Of a DNA stretch of 64,000 nucleotides, positions 25,672 through 34,180 are shown in pieces; positions within the stretch are counted from its first letter, which is position 1; each line of letters opens with the position of its first letter. The notes beneath the pieces were generated by a model that was not told the DNA's origin, ran no database searches, and worked only from the letters and a program-made list of their open reading frames with translations. Source of the DNA: Pokkaliibacter sp046614695 (lineage in GTDB: Bacteria > Pseudomonadota > Gammaproteobacteria > Pseudomonadales > Balneatricaceae); the NCBI RefSeq assembly GCF_046614695.1, contig NZ_JBKKHQ010000016.1, forward strand, positions 124,001 to 188,000. The letters are read 5' to 3'. The position numbers and the translations under genes are program-made.

Positions 25672-27039
25672 ATGTCATCACCACAACAAGCGACACCGGC
25701 TGCAGATCAGCCCGCCAACGGTATTGAATGGTGGGCCGTCGGCTCGGTATTGCTCAGTGTCTTTCTGGTGGTGATGGATGTCTCCATTGCTAATGTGGCG
25801 TTGCCGGCGCTCAGCCGCGAACTGGAGGTATCCTCGGCGAACTCGGTCTGGGTGGTGAGTGCCTATCAGGTCGCCTCGGCGGCATCGATTCTGCCCTTTG
25901 CGGCGCTAGGCGCGCGACTGGGCAATCGACGTGTCTACATTGGCGGGCTGGCGGTCTTTCTTCTGTGTTCGCTGTTTTGCGCAACTGCCTCGGATTTTAC
26001 CGGGCTGGTGATTGCCCGCTTTGCCCAGGGGTTGGGAGCCAGTGCAGTGATGGCGGTGAATGCGGCCATGCTGGCGCAGCTTTTCCCGATGAACCGGCTG
26101 GGGCAGGGGATTGGCTGGAATGCCCTGACCGTCGGAATCGCCTTTGCGGCAGGGCCGGTGGTATCCGCGCTGCTGCTGACTTTTGCTGGCTGGCGCTGGC
26201 TGTTTTTGATCAATCTGCCCATCGGGGGATTGGCGCTGCTGGGTTGTCTTAAATTCTTACCCGCCTCAAAGCAGCATCCCGGCAGCTTTCGCCCACTGGC
26301 GTCCCTGCTGTGTTTCCTGTTGGTGATGGGCACCAGTCTGGCGGCAGTGCTGGTGTCTCAGGGGCAGATCAGCCAGTGGCTGGCACTGGTGGTGATCGTG
26401 GCGGTGCTGGCTGGTTTCCTGCTCTGGCGAGTGGAGCGTGGCCGGGATTTTCCGGTATTGCCGGTGGATTTGCTGCGCCTGCCGATGTTTCGTTTATCCT
26501 GCCTCACGGCGGTATTTGCCTTTGCCACTCAGGCGACGATCTTTGTCTCCCTGCCCTTTTTCTTCGCTCATCTGCTGAATTACAGCTCATTGCAGATTGG
26601 TCTGGCGCTGACGCCCTGGTCTGTGGCGGTCGCACTAATGGCGCCGATTGTGGGGCGGGCTGCTGACAAGTTTCATCCCGGGCCGATGGGCGCCGCCGGT
26701 TTTGTGCTGATTGCACTGGTGCTTGGCATCTTCAGCGGCTGGCCCGATGAGCTGGTACTGACCTTGATGCTGATGCTGCTCGGCGGCATGGGCTTTTCGC
26801 TGTTTCAGTCACCTAATCAGCGCGCCATGATTGCATCGACGCCCGCTCACCGGCGCAGTGCCGCCAGTGGCATGGTGGCCTCGTCCCGTTTGATCGGCCA
26901 GACGCTCGGTGCCGGTGTGGCCGCCTTATGCCTGTTGGTGGATGGCATCCATGGGGCGAGTTACGCGCTGTATCTCGGTATTCTGCTGGCGCTGGGTTCG
27001 GCGCTCTGCAGTGGTCTTCGTGTACGGATAAAAGGCTGA
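25672..27039 (+). CDS. MFS drug/metabolite exporter (DHA2-like)
   Basis: 455 residues from ATG 25672 (GGGGA upstream). The frame is open 28 codons further upstream, but that part overlaps the preceding terminator region. Multiple membrane segments are seen; the length suits a 14-segment DHA2-type transporter. FLVVMDVSIANVALPAL in segment 1 and RFAQGLGASAVMAVNAAM are typical of EmrB-like exporters. Proton-driven efflux is likely; the substrate is unknown. No EmrA partner or regulator adjoins it. Confidence 0.85.
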   Translation: MSSPQQATPAADQPANGIEWWAVGSVLLSVFLVVMDVSIANVALPALSRELEVSSANSVWVVSAYQVASAASILPFAALGARLGNRRVYIGGLAVFLLCSLFCATASDFTGLVIARFAQGLGASAVMAVNAAMLAQLFPMNRLGQGIGWNALTVGIAFAAGPVVSALLLTFAGWRWLFLINLPIGGLALLGCLKFLPASKQHPGSFRPLASLLCFLLVMGTSLAAVLVSQGQISQWLALVVIVAVLAGFLLWRVERGRDFPVLPVDLLRLPMFRLSCLTAVFAFATQATIFVSLPFFFAHLLNYSSLQIGLALTPWSVAVALMAPIVGRAADKFHPGPMGAAGFVLIALVLGIFSGWPDELVLTLMLMLLGGMGFSLFQSPNQRAMIASTPAHRRSAASGMVASSRLIGQTLGAGVAALCLLVDGIHGASYALYLGILLALGSALCSGLRVRIKG

Positions 27040-27093
27040 GACGGCTCGCTTCGCTAATACGAGTTCATTCGCTGTCTGACAAAGGAGTTTGTC

Positions 27094-27375
27094 ATGAAAC
27101 GTACCCTGCATGACTCAGGGGACTTTATCTTCACCTTCGGTCACGACGAAATCATTATCCATCGTCGTTACCTGTTCCTGAGCACCCTCAATGACCTGAT
27201 GATCGGCATCTGGTTTGTGATTGGCAGTTTCTGCTTTTTCTATGAGGGTGAAATCCAGACTATCGGCGTCTGGCTCTTCGTGATTGGCAGTGTCCAGCTG
27301 GTCATCCGCCCCTGTATCCGCATCGCCCGCAGTATTCATCTTAAGCATTTGCCGGAGGATGAACTCGATCATTAA
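27094..27375 (+). CDS. YrhK-like small membrane protein
   Basis: 93 residues with two membrane segments (LNDLMIGIWFVIGSFCFFY and IGVWLFVIGSVQLVIRP). The IGSFCFF and FVIGSVQL pattern matches the YrhK domain. The function is unknown. A ribosome site AAAGGAG lies before ATG 27094. It sits between the MFS exporter and the threonine aldolase on the same strand. Confidence 0.7.
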   Translation: MKRTLHDSGDFIFTFGHDEIIIHRRYLFLSTLNDLMIGIWFVIGSFCFFYEGEIQTIGVWLFVIGSVQLVIRPCIRIARSIHLKHLPEDELDH

Positions 27376-27458
27376 CGGCGCTGCAATATTCTACAAGTCA
27401 GGCGCTGACAAGGACGTCACACTGGTGTTAATGCGATTTAAACCAAGGAGTTACCCTC

Positions 27459-28505
27459 ATGAGTTCTTCTCTGCGTCCTGCCTTTCACAGTGACAATGTG
27501 GCGGGGGCTTCCATGGAAGTGCTGAACGCCATTGTTGAGTCCTCGGCAGGCAGTGCGGTGCCCTATGGCAATGACCCACTGACCGAGCGCGTCGAGCAGC
27601 AGCTGGCGGAAATTTTTGAGTGTGAACTGAGCGCCTTTCTGGTGCCAACAGGCACCGCTGCCAACTGTCTGGCGCTGAGTACGCTGACGCCTCCCTGGGG
27701 TGCGATTCTTTGCCACCCTGAAAGCCACATTAATAACGATGAAAACACCGCGCCTGAGTTTTTCACCGGCGGTGCCCGTCTGATCGAGGTTTCAGGGGAT
27801 AACGGCAAGCTCAACCCTTCGCGTCTGGTGGAACAGCTAAGCCATAAAAAAGGCGATGTGCATTCCGCACAGCCGCTGGCGGTGTCGATCACGCAGGTAA
27901 CGGAAACCGGCAGCGTTTATCGTCTGGAAGAAATCCAGACCATCGGCGCTCTGTGTAAAGAAGCCCAGGTGCCCCTGCATATGGATGGCGCCCGCTTTGC
28001 CAATGCACTGGCGGCGCTGGGCTGTACTCCGGCAGAGATGACCTGGAAAGCCGGCGTCACCGCACTGAGTTTTGGTGCCACCAAAAACGGTGTGCTGGGC
28101 GCTGAAGCGGTGATCATGTTCGATAAGAAATACGCGCAGGAAATGGGTTTTCGCCGTAAGCGCAGTGGTCATCTGTTCTCCAAGATGCGTCTGCTTTCCG
28201 CGCAGATGAATGCCTACCTGAGCAATGGCCTGTGGATGCGCAATGCCACTCATGCCAATGCCATGGCAGCGCGACTGGCCAAAGGGCTGAGTGGTTTACC
28301 CGGCGTGGAAGCCGTGGGGCGCAGTGATGCCAATATCCTGTTCTTCCGTTTCCCACGGACACTGATTCAGAACCTGCAATCCGAAGGCTACGGTTTTTAC
28401 ACCGGACGCTGGGAGCCGGGTGTTGTGCGCATGGTGACGTCGTTCGCCACCACAGAAGCTGATGTCGATGCCTTTATCGAAGGTGCTAGCAAGGCGCTGC
28501 GCTAG
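27459..28505 (+). CDS. ltaE: Low-specificity L-threonine aldolase
   Basis: 348 residues, a PLP fold-type I aldolase that cleaves L-threonine/allo-threonine to glycine and acetaldehyde. The cofactor Lys is K209 in SFGATKNG; D176 (HMDGAR) pairs with the pyridine nitrogen and R179 binds carboxylate. SDNVAGASMEVLNAI at the N-terminus is standard. AAGGAG precedes the ATG. It is closed by a strong two-way terminator that also serves the convergent operon. Confidence 0.9.
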   Translation: MSSSLRPAFHSDNVAGASMEVLNAIVESSAGSAVPYGNDPLTERVEQQLAEIFECELSAFLVPTGTAANCLALSTLTPPWGAILCHPESHINNDENTAPEFFTGGARLIEVSGDNGKLNPSRLVEQLSHKKGDVHSAQPLAVSITQVTETGSVYRLEEIQTIGALCKEAQVPLHMDGARFANALAALGCTPAEMTWKAGVTALSFGATKNGVLGAEAVIMFDKKYAQEMGFRRKRSGHLFSKMRLLSAQMNAYLSNGLWMRNATHANAMAARLAKGLSGLPGVEAVGRSDANILFFRFPRTLIQNLQSEGYGFYTGRWEPGVVRMVTSFATTEADVDAFIEGASKALR

Positions 28506-28522
28506 GTCGCGAGCAGTGTGAT

Positions 28523-28562
28523 AAAAAACGCCCCGCAGGAGAGTCTTCCCGGGGCGTTTTTT
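28523..28562. terminator. Bidirectional terminator
   Basis: AAAAAACGCCCCG ... CGGGGCGTTTTTT, 14-nt loop, between the convergent threonine aldolase and enolase-superfamily genes. Confidence 0.92.
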
Positions 28563-28586
28563 ATAGATGGCATTTAGCGCGCAGGC

Positions 28587-29720
28587 TTAAAACACCTCGG
28601 ACATCAACGTGATGTCACTGCCATCAGGCTGTTTGCCGAGCTTCGGTAGCGCCAGGCCCAGGCCGGGGGCGTTACTGAGGTGTGCCATGCCCTGGCTGAC
28701 CGAGCCAAGCTCGCCCAGATAGAGCTCTTTCAGGTGATCGTGGTAGCAGTGGTATTCCGCCGACACCACATTGCTGCTGGCGGCGCTAAAGTGCAGCGTG
28801 GCTGCCTGAACCACCGCCGTGGAGAAGCATTGGGGCGTCGTGCGGATGCCCTTGTCGGCCGCCAGTGCGTCCAACTCCAGTGCGCCGGAGATACCGCCGA
28901 TCAGCGGTAGGCAGAACTGCAGATAACTGACCGCATTGGTGTTCAGTAGCTCACTGAATATCGCGGGCTGAAACTCGGCTTCCGAGGCAATAACCTTCAC
29001 ACCGCTCTGATTAAGCTCTGCCATTGCTTCGAGATAGTGGGCCGGTAGGGGTGACTGCATGGCGCTGACTTCAAAGGCCGCAAGGCGTTTCCACAGATCC
29101 TGGGCGGAGCTGAGCGTCAGCTGATTCACCGCATCGACCCATAACATCGACGACTCGCCAAGGCCTTCACGTACCGCTGCCACACGTTCAAGATCCAGAG
29201 CGCGGCCTTCCCCGGCAATTTTCATTTTCATGCCGGTAAAGCCCTGATCGATATAGCTTCGGGCTTCATCGCGAAGATCACTCAGGGAGTAATCATCCCG
29301 GTACAGGCCACCGCTGGCGTACACCGGCGCACTGGCCCGTGTGCCACCCAGCAGCTGCCAGAGTGGTTGCTGGTGTAACTGTCCAAACGCATCCCACAGG
29401 GCGATGTCCACTGCGCTCCAGGCCGCTGAGCGCTCGCGGGTGCGAAGCTCGGTTTGCAGGCGGCAGATCAGAGGGGCGATCTCCCTGGGCGAATTCACTT
29501 CGCAGCCCAGCAGCGCCGGGGCAATCTCGTCGCTCAGGGTTTGCAGTATGCCATCGACGCCGTAGTAGCCGGACCAGGCCTCGCCCAGTCCGACAATGCC
29601 GTCGTCCAGCTCAATCATCAGCAGGGGGGCGCGGCGTTCCGTCCAGCGAAAGGCCGGATTCCAGGCTTTACCATCCAGCTTTCGGGAAAACTGCCACACG
29701 GCGATGCGTTGGATTTTCAT
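28587..29720 (-). CDS. Enolase-superfamily protein, candidate cis-3-hydroxy-L-proline dehydratase
   Basis: 377 residues with the muconate-lactonizing/mandelate-racemase capping domain and TIM barrel. It keeps the KxK base motif (K165-M-K167), a metal ligand D196 (WVDAVNQ) and a third-ligand candidate E247 (IASEAEF). The second metal ligand, normally Glu in an EEP motif, reads Q222 (MQSPLP). The barrel-end His/Lys position reads TPQCFS (Q297). An enolase-superfamily cis-3-hydroxyproline dehydratase is known and typically lies beside a pyrroline-2-carboxylate reductase, as here (7 bp from 29728). Last gene of the six-gene minus-strand operon. The substrate is inferred from neighbours; an epimerase or other dehydratase is possible. 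Confidence 0.75.
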   Translation of the reverse strand: MKIQRIAVWQFSRKLDGKAWNPAFRWTERRAPLLMIELDDGIVGLGEAWSGYYGVDGILQTLSDEIAPALLGCEVNSPREIAPLICRLQTELRTRERSAAWSAVDIALWDAFGQLHQQPLWQLLGGTRASAPVYASGGLYRDDYSLSDLRDEARSYIDQGFTGMKMKIAGEGRALDLERVAAVREGLGESSMLWVDAVNQLTLSSAQDLWKRLAAFEVSAMQSPLPAHYLEAMAELNQSGVKVIASEAEFQPAIFSELLNTNAVSYLQFCLPLIGGISGALELDALAADKGIRTTPQCFSTAVVQAATLHFSAASSNVVSAEYHCYHDHLKELYLGELGSVSQGMAHLSNAPGLGLALPKLGKQPDGSDITLMSEVF

Positions 29721-29727
29721 AACGGCT

Positions 29728-30672
29728 TCAGTCCGTCAGATGCAGTGACTTAAGAGCGGTTCGGGCGGCAGCGAGATCCCAGGCAGCGGTGCCCACGCTT
29801 TTGAACACCAGAGGCTGCTGGGTGGGTGTCGTCCCCTTAAGCATAGCAGCCAGAGAATGTACCTGCGTCCAGTCGATACCGGCCTGAATCAGGTCGCCCG
29901 CTTCATGGCGCGCACCGGCGGGGTCATCCGCAATCAGGGTGCTGCCTGCCAGTGTGTCGGCGCCAATCTCGGCCATTTCCGGCTTGAATGCGCCGACACC
30001 AATCACCAGTCGACCTTCCTGCGCGGGCAGGTTGTAAAGAGGCGTGGTGCTGGTGGTAACAAGAATAATGACCTCGGCCTGCTCGGGAAGTTCCTGACCG
30101 CAGGCTTTAAGATGTCCGTGCAGATGCTGATAGCGCTTGCAGAATGCCTGAGAGGATTCCAGCGTACGCCCGGCAACCCAGAGTGTCGCTTTCGGATAGA
30201 AGGCATTGATGGCCTGCACGTGATAACGCGCCTGCACGCCGGTGCCGTACATCACGATGTGCTTTGGCGCTTCGCTCAGGGCGGTGCGCATGGCCAGCAG
30301 GGTGACTCCCGCTGTGCGGCGGCCGGTGACTTCCGGGCCATCCAGCAGGCACTGGATTTTACCGGTCACGGCATCGCAGACGGTCACAGAGCTGTGGATG
30401 GTGGGCAGATCAAAATCGGCATTACCGGGGTGAACATTCACCAGTTTGTGAATACCAATATCGTGCGCCGTGGCGGGCATGCTGAGCATGACTCCACCAT
30501 TGCCCATGGGTACAACCATGCGCTCGGGGCTTAAAATCCTGCCGGCTTCAAGCTCCAGAGCGGCATCAGCGATGGCATCGACCAGCTGATGGAAGTCCAG
30601 CAGTTCGGCGGTGCGGGCGCGGTCACAGGCGATCAGAAGATCATCGTGCTGTGGGGTAGAAGTGCTGCTCAT
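29728..30672 (-). CDS. Ornithine cyclodeaminase/mu-crystallin family, probable delta1-pyrroline-2-carboxylate reductase
   Basis: 314 residues. The Rossmann segment HIVMYGTGVQARYHVQAINAF, the preceding TGRRTAGVTLLAMR, and IHKLVNVHPGNADFDLPT identify the ornithine cyclodeaminase/mu-crystallin family. Within it the sequence looks more like NAD(P)H ketimine reductases (LhpI type), which turn pyrroline-2-carboxylate into L-proline, than like true ornithine cyclodeaminase. Position between an amino-acid ABC transporter and an enolase-superfamily dehydratase supports a hydroxyproline route. 69 bp separate it from the ATPase gene upstream. Confidence 0.8.
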   Translation of the reverse strand: MSSTSTPQHDDLLIACDRARTAELLDFHQLVDAIADAALELEAGRILSPERMVVPMGNGGVMLSMPATAHDIGIHKLVNVHPGNADFDLPTIHSSVTVCDAVTGKIQCLLDGPEVTGRRTAGVTLLAMRTALSEAPKHIVMYGTGVQARYHVQAINAFYPKATLWVAGRTLESSQAFCKRYQHLHGHLKACGQELPEQAEVIILVTTSTTPLYNLPAQEGRLVIGVGAFKPEMAEIGADTLAGSTLIADDPAGARHEAGDLIQAGIDWTQVHSLAAMLKGTTPTQQPLVFKSVGTAAWDLAAARTALKSLHLTD

Positions 30673-30741
30673 TGAAGGCTCCGTTGACTGGCTGAATCTT
30701 GTTGTGTTGATCAGTTGACGTTGTGCTGTGGCTTCAGGGGC

Positions 30742-31512
30742 TTAGCCCGCATGAATGTCCGACAGGAATTTCTGCGCCCGTGGATGGTTTGGTGCGGTAA
30801 AGAAGGCCTCAGGATCAGCCACTTCAAGCAGCTGCCCCTGGTCCATAAACCAGACCTCGTCCGAGACATCGCGGGCAAATTTCATTTCATGGGTAACGCA
30901 CACCATAGTCATGCCTTCGCTGGCGAGGGCTTTCATGACCGACAGTACTTCGCCCACCATTTCCGGATCAAGGGCGCTGGTCGGTTCATCAAACAGCATC
31001 ACCGGTGGCTTCATCGCCAATGCCCGGGCGATGGCAACACGCTGCTGCTGGCCGCCGGAAAGCTGGTTCGGGTAGGCCTCGGCTTTGTGGGCCAGGCCGA
31101 CTTTTTCCAGTAGTTCATGGGCCAGTGCGCGGGTCTCGCGGGCATCGGCCTTGTTGACCCACAAGGGGCCACAGGTCACATTCTCCAGCACCGACAGATG
31201 CGGAAAGAGGTTGAACTGCTGGAACACAAAACCAATGTGGCTGCGCAGGCGGTTGATGTTGATGCCCCTGGCATGAACGTTCTCACCGTTAACGATGATG
31301 GAACCTTCATTAATGGGCTCAAGGTGATTCATGGTGCGAATCAGGGTCGACTTGCCCGAGCCTGAAGGGCCGCACAGCACCACCACTTGCCCGCGTTTGA
31401 CGTCGGCGCTGACGTTGGTCAGCACGTGATGATCGCCATACCATTTCTCGACGCCACTGAGCCGGATCATGGTGTCCTGAGCGTTCTGGGGTGTGGATGA
31501 GGTCGCTGACAT
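30742..31512 (-). CDS. Amino-acid ABC transporter ATP-binding protein (GlnQ/HisP-like)
   Basis: 256 residues from ATG 31512, one base after the permease stop and with GGGAGCG upstream. The frame is open further 5' but inside the permease gene. Walker A GPSGSGKST, VFQQFNLFPHLSVLENV, signature LSGGQQQRVAIARAL, Walker B VMLFDEPTSALDPE and switch VTHEMKFA are all intact, the classic polar amino-acid subtype. It powers uptake through the two permeases encoded upstream. Confidence 0.93.
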   Translation of the reverse strand: MSATSSTPQNAQDTMIRLSGVEKWYGDHHVLTNVSADVKRGQVVVLCGPSGSGKSTLIRTMNHLEPINEGSIIVNGENVHARGININRLRSHIGFVFQQFNLFPHLSVLENVTCGPLWVNKADARETRALAHELLEKVGLAHKAEAYPNQLSGGQQQRVAIARALAMKPPVMLFDEPTSALDPEMVGEVLSVMKALASEGMTMVCVTHEMKFARDVSDEVWFMDQGQLLEVADPEAFFTAPNHPRAQKFLSDIHAG

Positions 31513-31513
31513 A

Positions 31514-32266
31514 TCAGTGCGCTCCCGCGATAGGTTGTGGGGCTGAGTTTTTGTTAGCGGTACTTTTGTTGGCAGAACTTTGCGGCGAGTTACGACGTTC
31601 AAGGCGTTTCTCGATCACCCGGACGCTCTGGGTCAGGGCAAAGCAGATCACAAAGTAGGCCAGCGACAGCACCATAAAGACGGCGAAGGGTTGGGTCAGC
31701 AGGCTGCTGTTGACCTGATTGGCGGCGTAGGTCAGTTCATTCACACCAATGACATAGCCCAGTGAGGTGTCCTTGATGGTGGTCACGAACTGCCCGACCA
31801 TGCTTGGCAGCATGTTGGCCAGCGCCTGCGGCAGAATGATGCGGCGGGTACGGGTCCAGTAACCCATGCCGAGTGCGGCGGCGGCTTCCGTCTGGCCTTT
31901 GGGCAGGGCCAGAATCCCCGCGCGAACGATCTCCGCCAGATAGACCGACTCAAATATCACCAGCGTCACAGCCATTGATGTAAAGCCGGCAATCGGCCGC
32001 CCGATGATCATCGGCACAATGAAATAAGCGCCGAAGATCAGCATGACCAGCGGAATGCTGCGGATCACAAAGCGAATCAGCGTCGCCGGATAACGAATCG
32101 CCTTAAAGGGGCTGAGCTGTGCCAGTGCCAGCAGAATACTCAGCGGCAGCGCCACACCAATACCGATGACGGACAGCAACAGGGTGGCCGCAATGCCGCC
32201 CAGCGGGCCATGGGGATAAGCGCCGACCAGAAACAGCAGCCAGTAGTCATGAATGATATCCAGCAT
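31514..32266 (-). CDS. Amino-acid ABC transporter permease (second)
   Basis: 250 residues. Five or so membrane segments; the EAA-like loop EAAAALGMGYWTRTRRIILPQAL identifies a HisM/GlnP-type permease. The hydrophilic C-terminal tail (ERRNSPQSSANKSTANKNSA) is longer than usual and low in complexity. It starts one base after the first permease's stop, so translation is coupled. Confidence 0.9.
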   Translation of the reverse strand: MLDIIHDYWLLFLVGAYPHGPLGGIAATLLLSVIGIGVALPLSILLALAQLSPFKAIRYPATLIRFVIRSIPLVMLIFGAYFIVPMIIGRPIAGFTSMAVTLVIFESVYLAEIVRAGILALPKGQTEAAAALGMGYWTRTRRIILPQALANMLPSMVGQFVTTIKDTSLGYVIGVNELTYAANQVNSSLLTQPFAVFMVLSLAYFVICFALTQSVRVIEKRLERRNSPQSSANKSTANKNSAPQPIAGAH

Positions 32267-32267
32267 C

Positions 32268-32942
32268 TTAGCGCCCCTTGATCTGCAGACGCTGGCTCAA
32301 CCAGCTGCCGAAAAACAAAATGCACAGGGCGACGACCACATACATGGCGGTACTGATGCCGTAGGCTTCGAAAATCTGAAAGGTATCGCTGGCGATGTCT
32401 TTGGTGACGTAGGTAAGCTCCATCACGCCGATCACCATGGCCAGGCTGGAGGTTTTCACCAGCATGACCGAGCCGCTGACCATGGGCGGAATCGCCACCC
32501 GCAGTGCCTGAGGCAGAATCACCCGGCGCAGGGTGCCTGCGTAACTGAGGCCAATGGCGCGTGCGGCTTCATACTGGCCGCGGGGAATACTGCGCATGCC
32601 GCTTCGAATATCCTCGGCAAAGTAGGCGCCGTAGTAGAGGCCAATGGCGATCACCGCGAAAATAAACTCGCCGTTGTGGGCGTTGATCCAGTCCTGCATA
32701 TCGAAAGCCAGCAGGCTGCTGACACCGAAGTACCAGATAAAAAGATGCACCAGCGGCGGGACGTTGCGCTGGTATTCAATAAAGGCCAGCACCAGAAACT
32801 CCAGTACCCGAATGCGGGTCATGCGAAGCATCGTCAGTGCCAGACTGATCACAAAGGCGGCAATCCAGCTACTCACCGAGAGCAGCAGGGTGATCAACAG
32901 CCCCTGTAGCAGGGCCGGACCATAGTCGTGCAGCAATGCCAT
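32268..32942 (-). CDS. Amino-acid ABC transporter permease (first)
   Basis: 224 residues, HisQ/GlnP type, with loop YEAARAIGLSYAGTLRRVILPQAL before the last segments. It forms a heterodimer with the permease encoded immediately downstream. A stem-loop separates it from the binding-protein gene upstream. Confidence 0.9.
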   Translation of the reverse strand: MALLHDYGPALLQGLLITLLLSVSSWIAAFVISLALTMLRMTRIRVLEFLVLAFIEYQRNVPPLVHLFIWYFGVSSLLAFDMQDWINAHNGEFIFAVIAIGLYYGAYFAEDIRSGMRSIPRGQYEAARAIGLSYAGTLRRVILPQALRVAIPPMVSGSVMLVKTSSLAMVIGVMELTYVTKDIASDTFQIFEAYGISTAMYVVVALCILFFGSWLSQRLQIKGR

Positions 32943-32974
32943 GCCTTTTCCTCTTGCTCAATCATGCTAAAGCA

Positions 32975-33000
32975 CTGCGATGGCCAGACAGCCACCGCAG
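32975..33000 (-). other. Stem-loop between binding-protein and permease genes
   Basis: A 10-bp stem (one G-U pair) CTGCGGTGGC/GCCATCGCAG with a 6-nt loop on the minus strand, 11 bp after the binding-protein stop, without a U-run. It parallels the stem-loops in the other two transporter operons. Confidence 0.6.
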
Positions 33001-33011
33001 TTATTGCCGTG

Positions 33012-33851
33012 TTACTCGGTAATCGGCTTGATGGTGAAGGCGCGCTTCATGTTGAAGGCGGAATCCTTGCCCAGCCATTTATCAAAAATCTGCTGGGCTT
33101 CACCCGAGGCTTCCATATCTTTCAGGGCACCATTCACGGCATCCAGCATGGCGGTTTCACCTTTACGCACGCCAAGCCCCCAGACTTCCTGGCCGACCGC
33201 AGGCTCCAGCAGCTCATACTGTGAACTCTGTGGGCCAAGCTTGTTGATCAGGCGGTGAGCCACCACTTCAGGCACGCTGAAGGCGGCTACCTTGTTCTGT
33301 ACCAGCGCCGTAAAGGCGGTGGGCGTGTCTTCATAGCCGACCAGTTCAGCACCGGGCACTGACTTCTTCACGAAACCCTCGGTGATGCCGCCTTTGGTAA
33401 AGCTCACGCGTTTACCGGAGAGATCCGTGGCGGTTTTGAAGTTACGGGCTTTCTTAACGGTCAGCTTGTGGTCGCTGATGTAATAGCCGTAGGTGTAATC
33501 CACTTGTTCAGCGCGCTTGGCGGAGTAACCGAGGCCCGCTGCCAAGAGATCCATACGGCCTTGCTGCAGCTCAGGAATACGTGCTTCAACAGACACCGCT
33601 TTCACTTCGGCCTGCACCCCCAGGTGTTTGGCGATCGCCTTACAGAAGTCGACGTCATAGCCTTCCAGAGTGCGAGTGCTGATGTCGGTAAAGCCAAAGG
33701 GTTCGAAGGCGCCAAGAACACCACAGACCATTTTGCCGCTGGCCTTAACATCCGCCAGTTGATCCGCCCAGACCGGGCTCATCGCACCTGAAAGTGCGGC
33801 GGTTGCCAGGATCATTTTCACGTGGGAACGGACCTTCGTGGATTTAAACAT
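33012..33851 (-). CDS. Amino-acid ABC transporter periplasmic binding protein
   Basis: 279 residues from ATG 33851, preceded by GAGGAG eight bases upstream; a longer frame to 33872 has no ribosome site. Signal peptide KMILATAALSGAMSPVWA-D. The mature part CGVLGAFEPFGFTDISTRTLEGYDVDFCKAIAKHLG and RMDLLAAGLGYSAKRAEQVDYTYGYY is the SBP_bac_3 family for polar amino acids. First gene of the operon ending at 28587; the ligand is probably a proline-like amino acid if the catabolic reading is right. Confidence 0.9.
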   Translation of the reverse strand: MFKSTKVRSHVKMILATAALSGAMSPVWADQLADVKASGKMVCGVLGAFEPFGFTDISTRTLEGYDVDFCKAIAKHLGVQAEVKAVSVEARIPELQQGRMDLLAAGLGYSAKRAEQVDYTYGYYISDHKLTVKKARNFKTATDLSGKRVSFTKGGITEGFVKKSVPGAELVGYEDTPTAFTALVQNKVAAFSVPEVVAHRLINKLGPQSSQYELLEPAVGQEVWGLGVRKGETAMLDAVNGALKDMEASGEAQQIFDKWLGKDSAFNMKRAFTIKPITE

Positions 33852-34156
33852 CACAGCACTCCTCGTGCCCAATCGGGCAAACTGGTTTTTGAAATAACCA
33901 CCTTGGGGTCAGGTGTTATGGGTTTTCTCTAGCGATAAGCGTGCCAGTTTGGGAAATTGGTTTATTTTCCAATCCAAAATTGGTTTATATATGGCCATTG
34001 ATGCGTTGGCAAGGCGTAAAGACGCTGGGTGTTTCCGGGTTTTTGGTTTGCTTGCTAACCAGAGTGGTGCGATATTGACCCAAAGTGGTCACTAATCGTG
34101 CGTGACAGGCGATGCCGTTGGCGTTGATGACCAATCTCTATAAGGACTGATCCAAG

Positions 34157-34175
34157 TGGTCAAATCAAAGGACCA
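34157..34175. promoter_or_regulatory. Probable GntR/FadR operator, TGGTC-N9-GACCA
   Basis: A perfect inverted repeat ending 5 bp before the regulator's ATG. More half-sites of the same kind occur in the 329-bp divergent region: ACCA-GAG-TGGT at 34058-34068, TGGTC at 34086 and GACCA at 34129. This suits autoregulation and control of the divergent transport operon. Otherwise 33852-34180 contains no gene. Confidence 0.5.
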
Positions 34176-34180
34176 GAGTG

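Noticed and set aside
33856..33872. Sigma-54-like GGGCACGAGGAGTGCT on the minus strand before the amino-acid binding-protein gene
   Set aside because: Spacing fits -24/-12, but transcription would begin inside the coding sequence after the ATG, and the GAGGAG is better explained as the ribosome-binding site.
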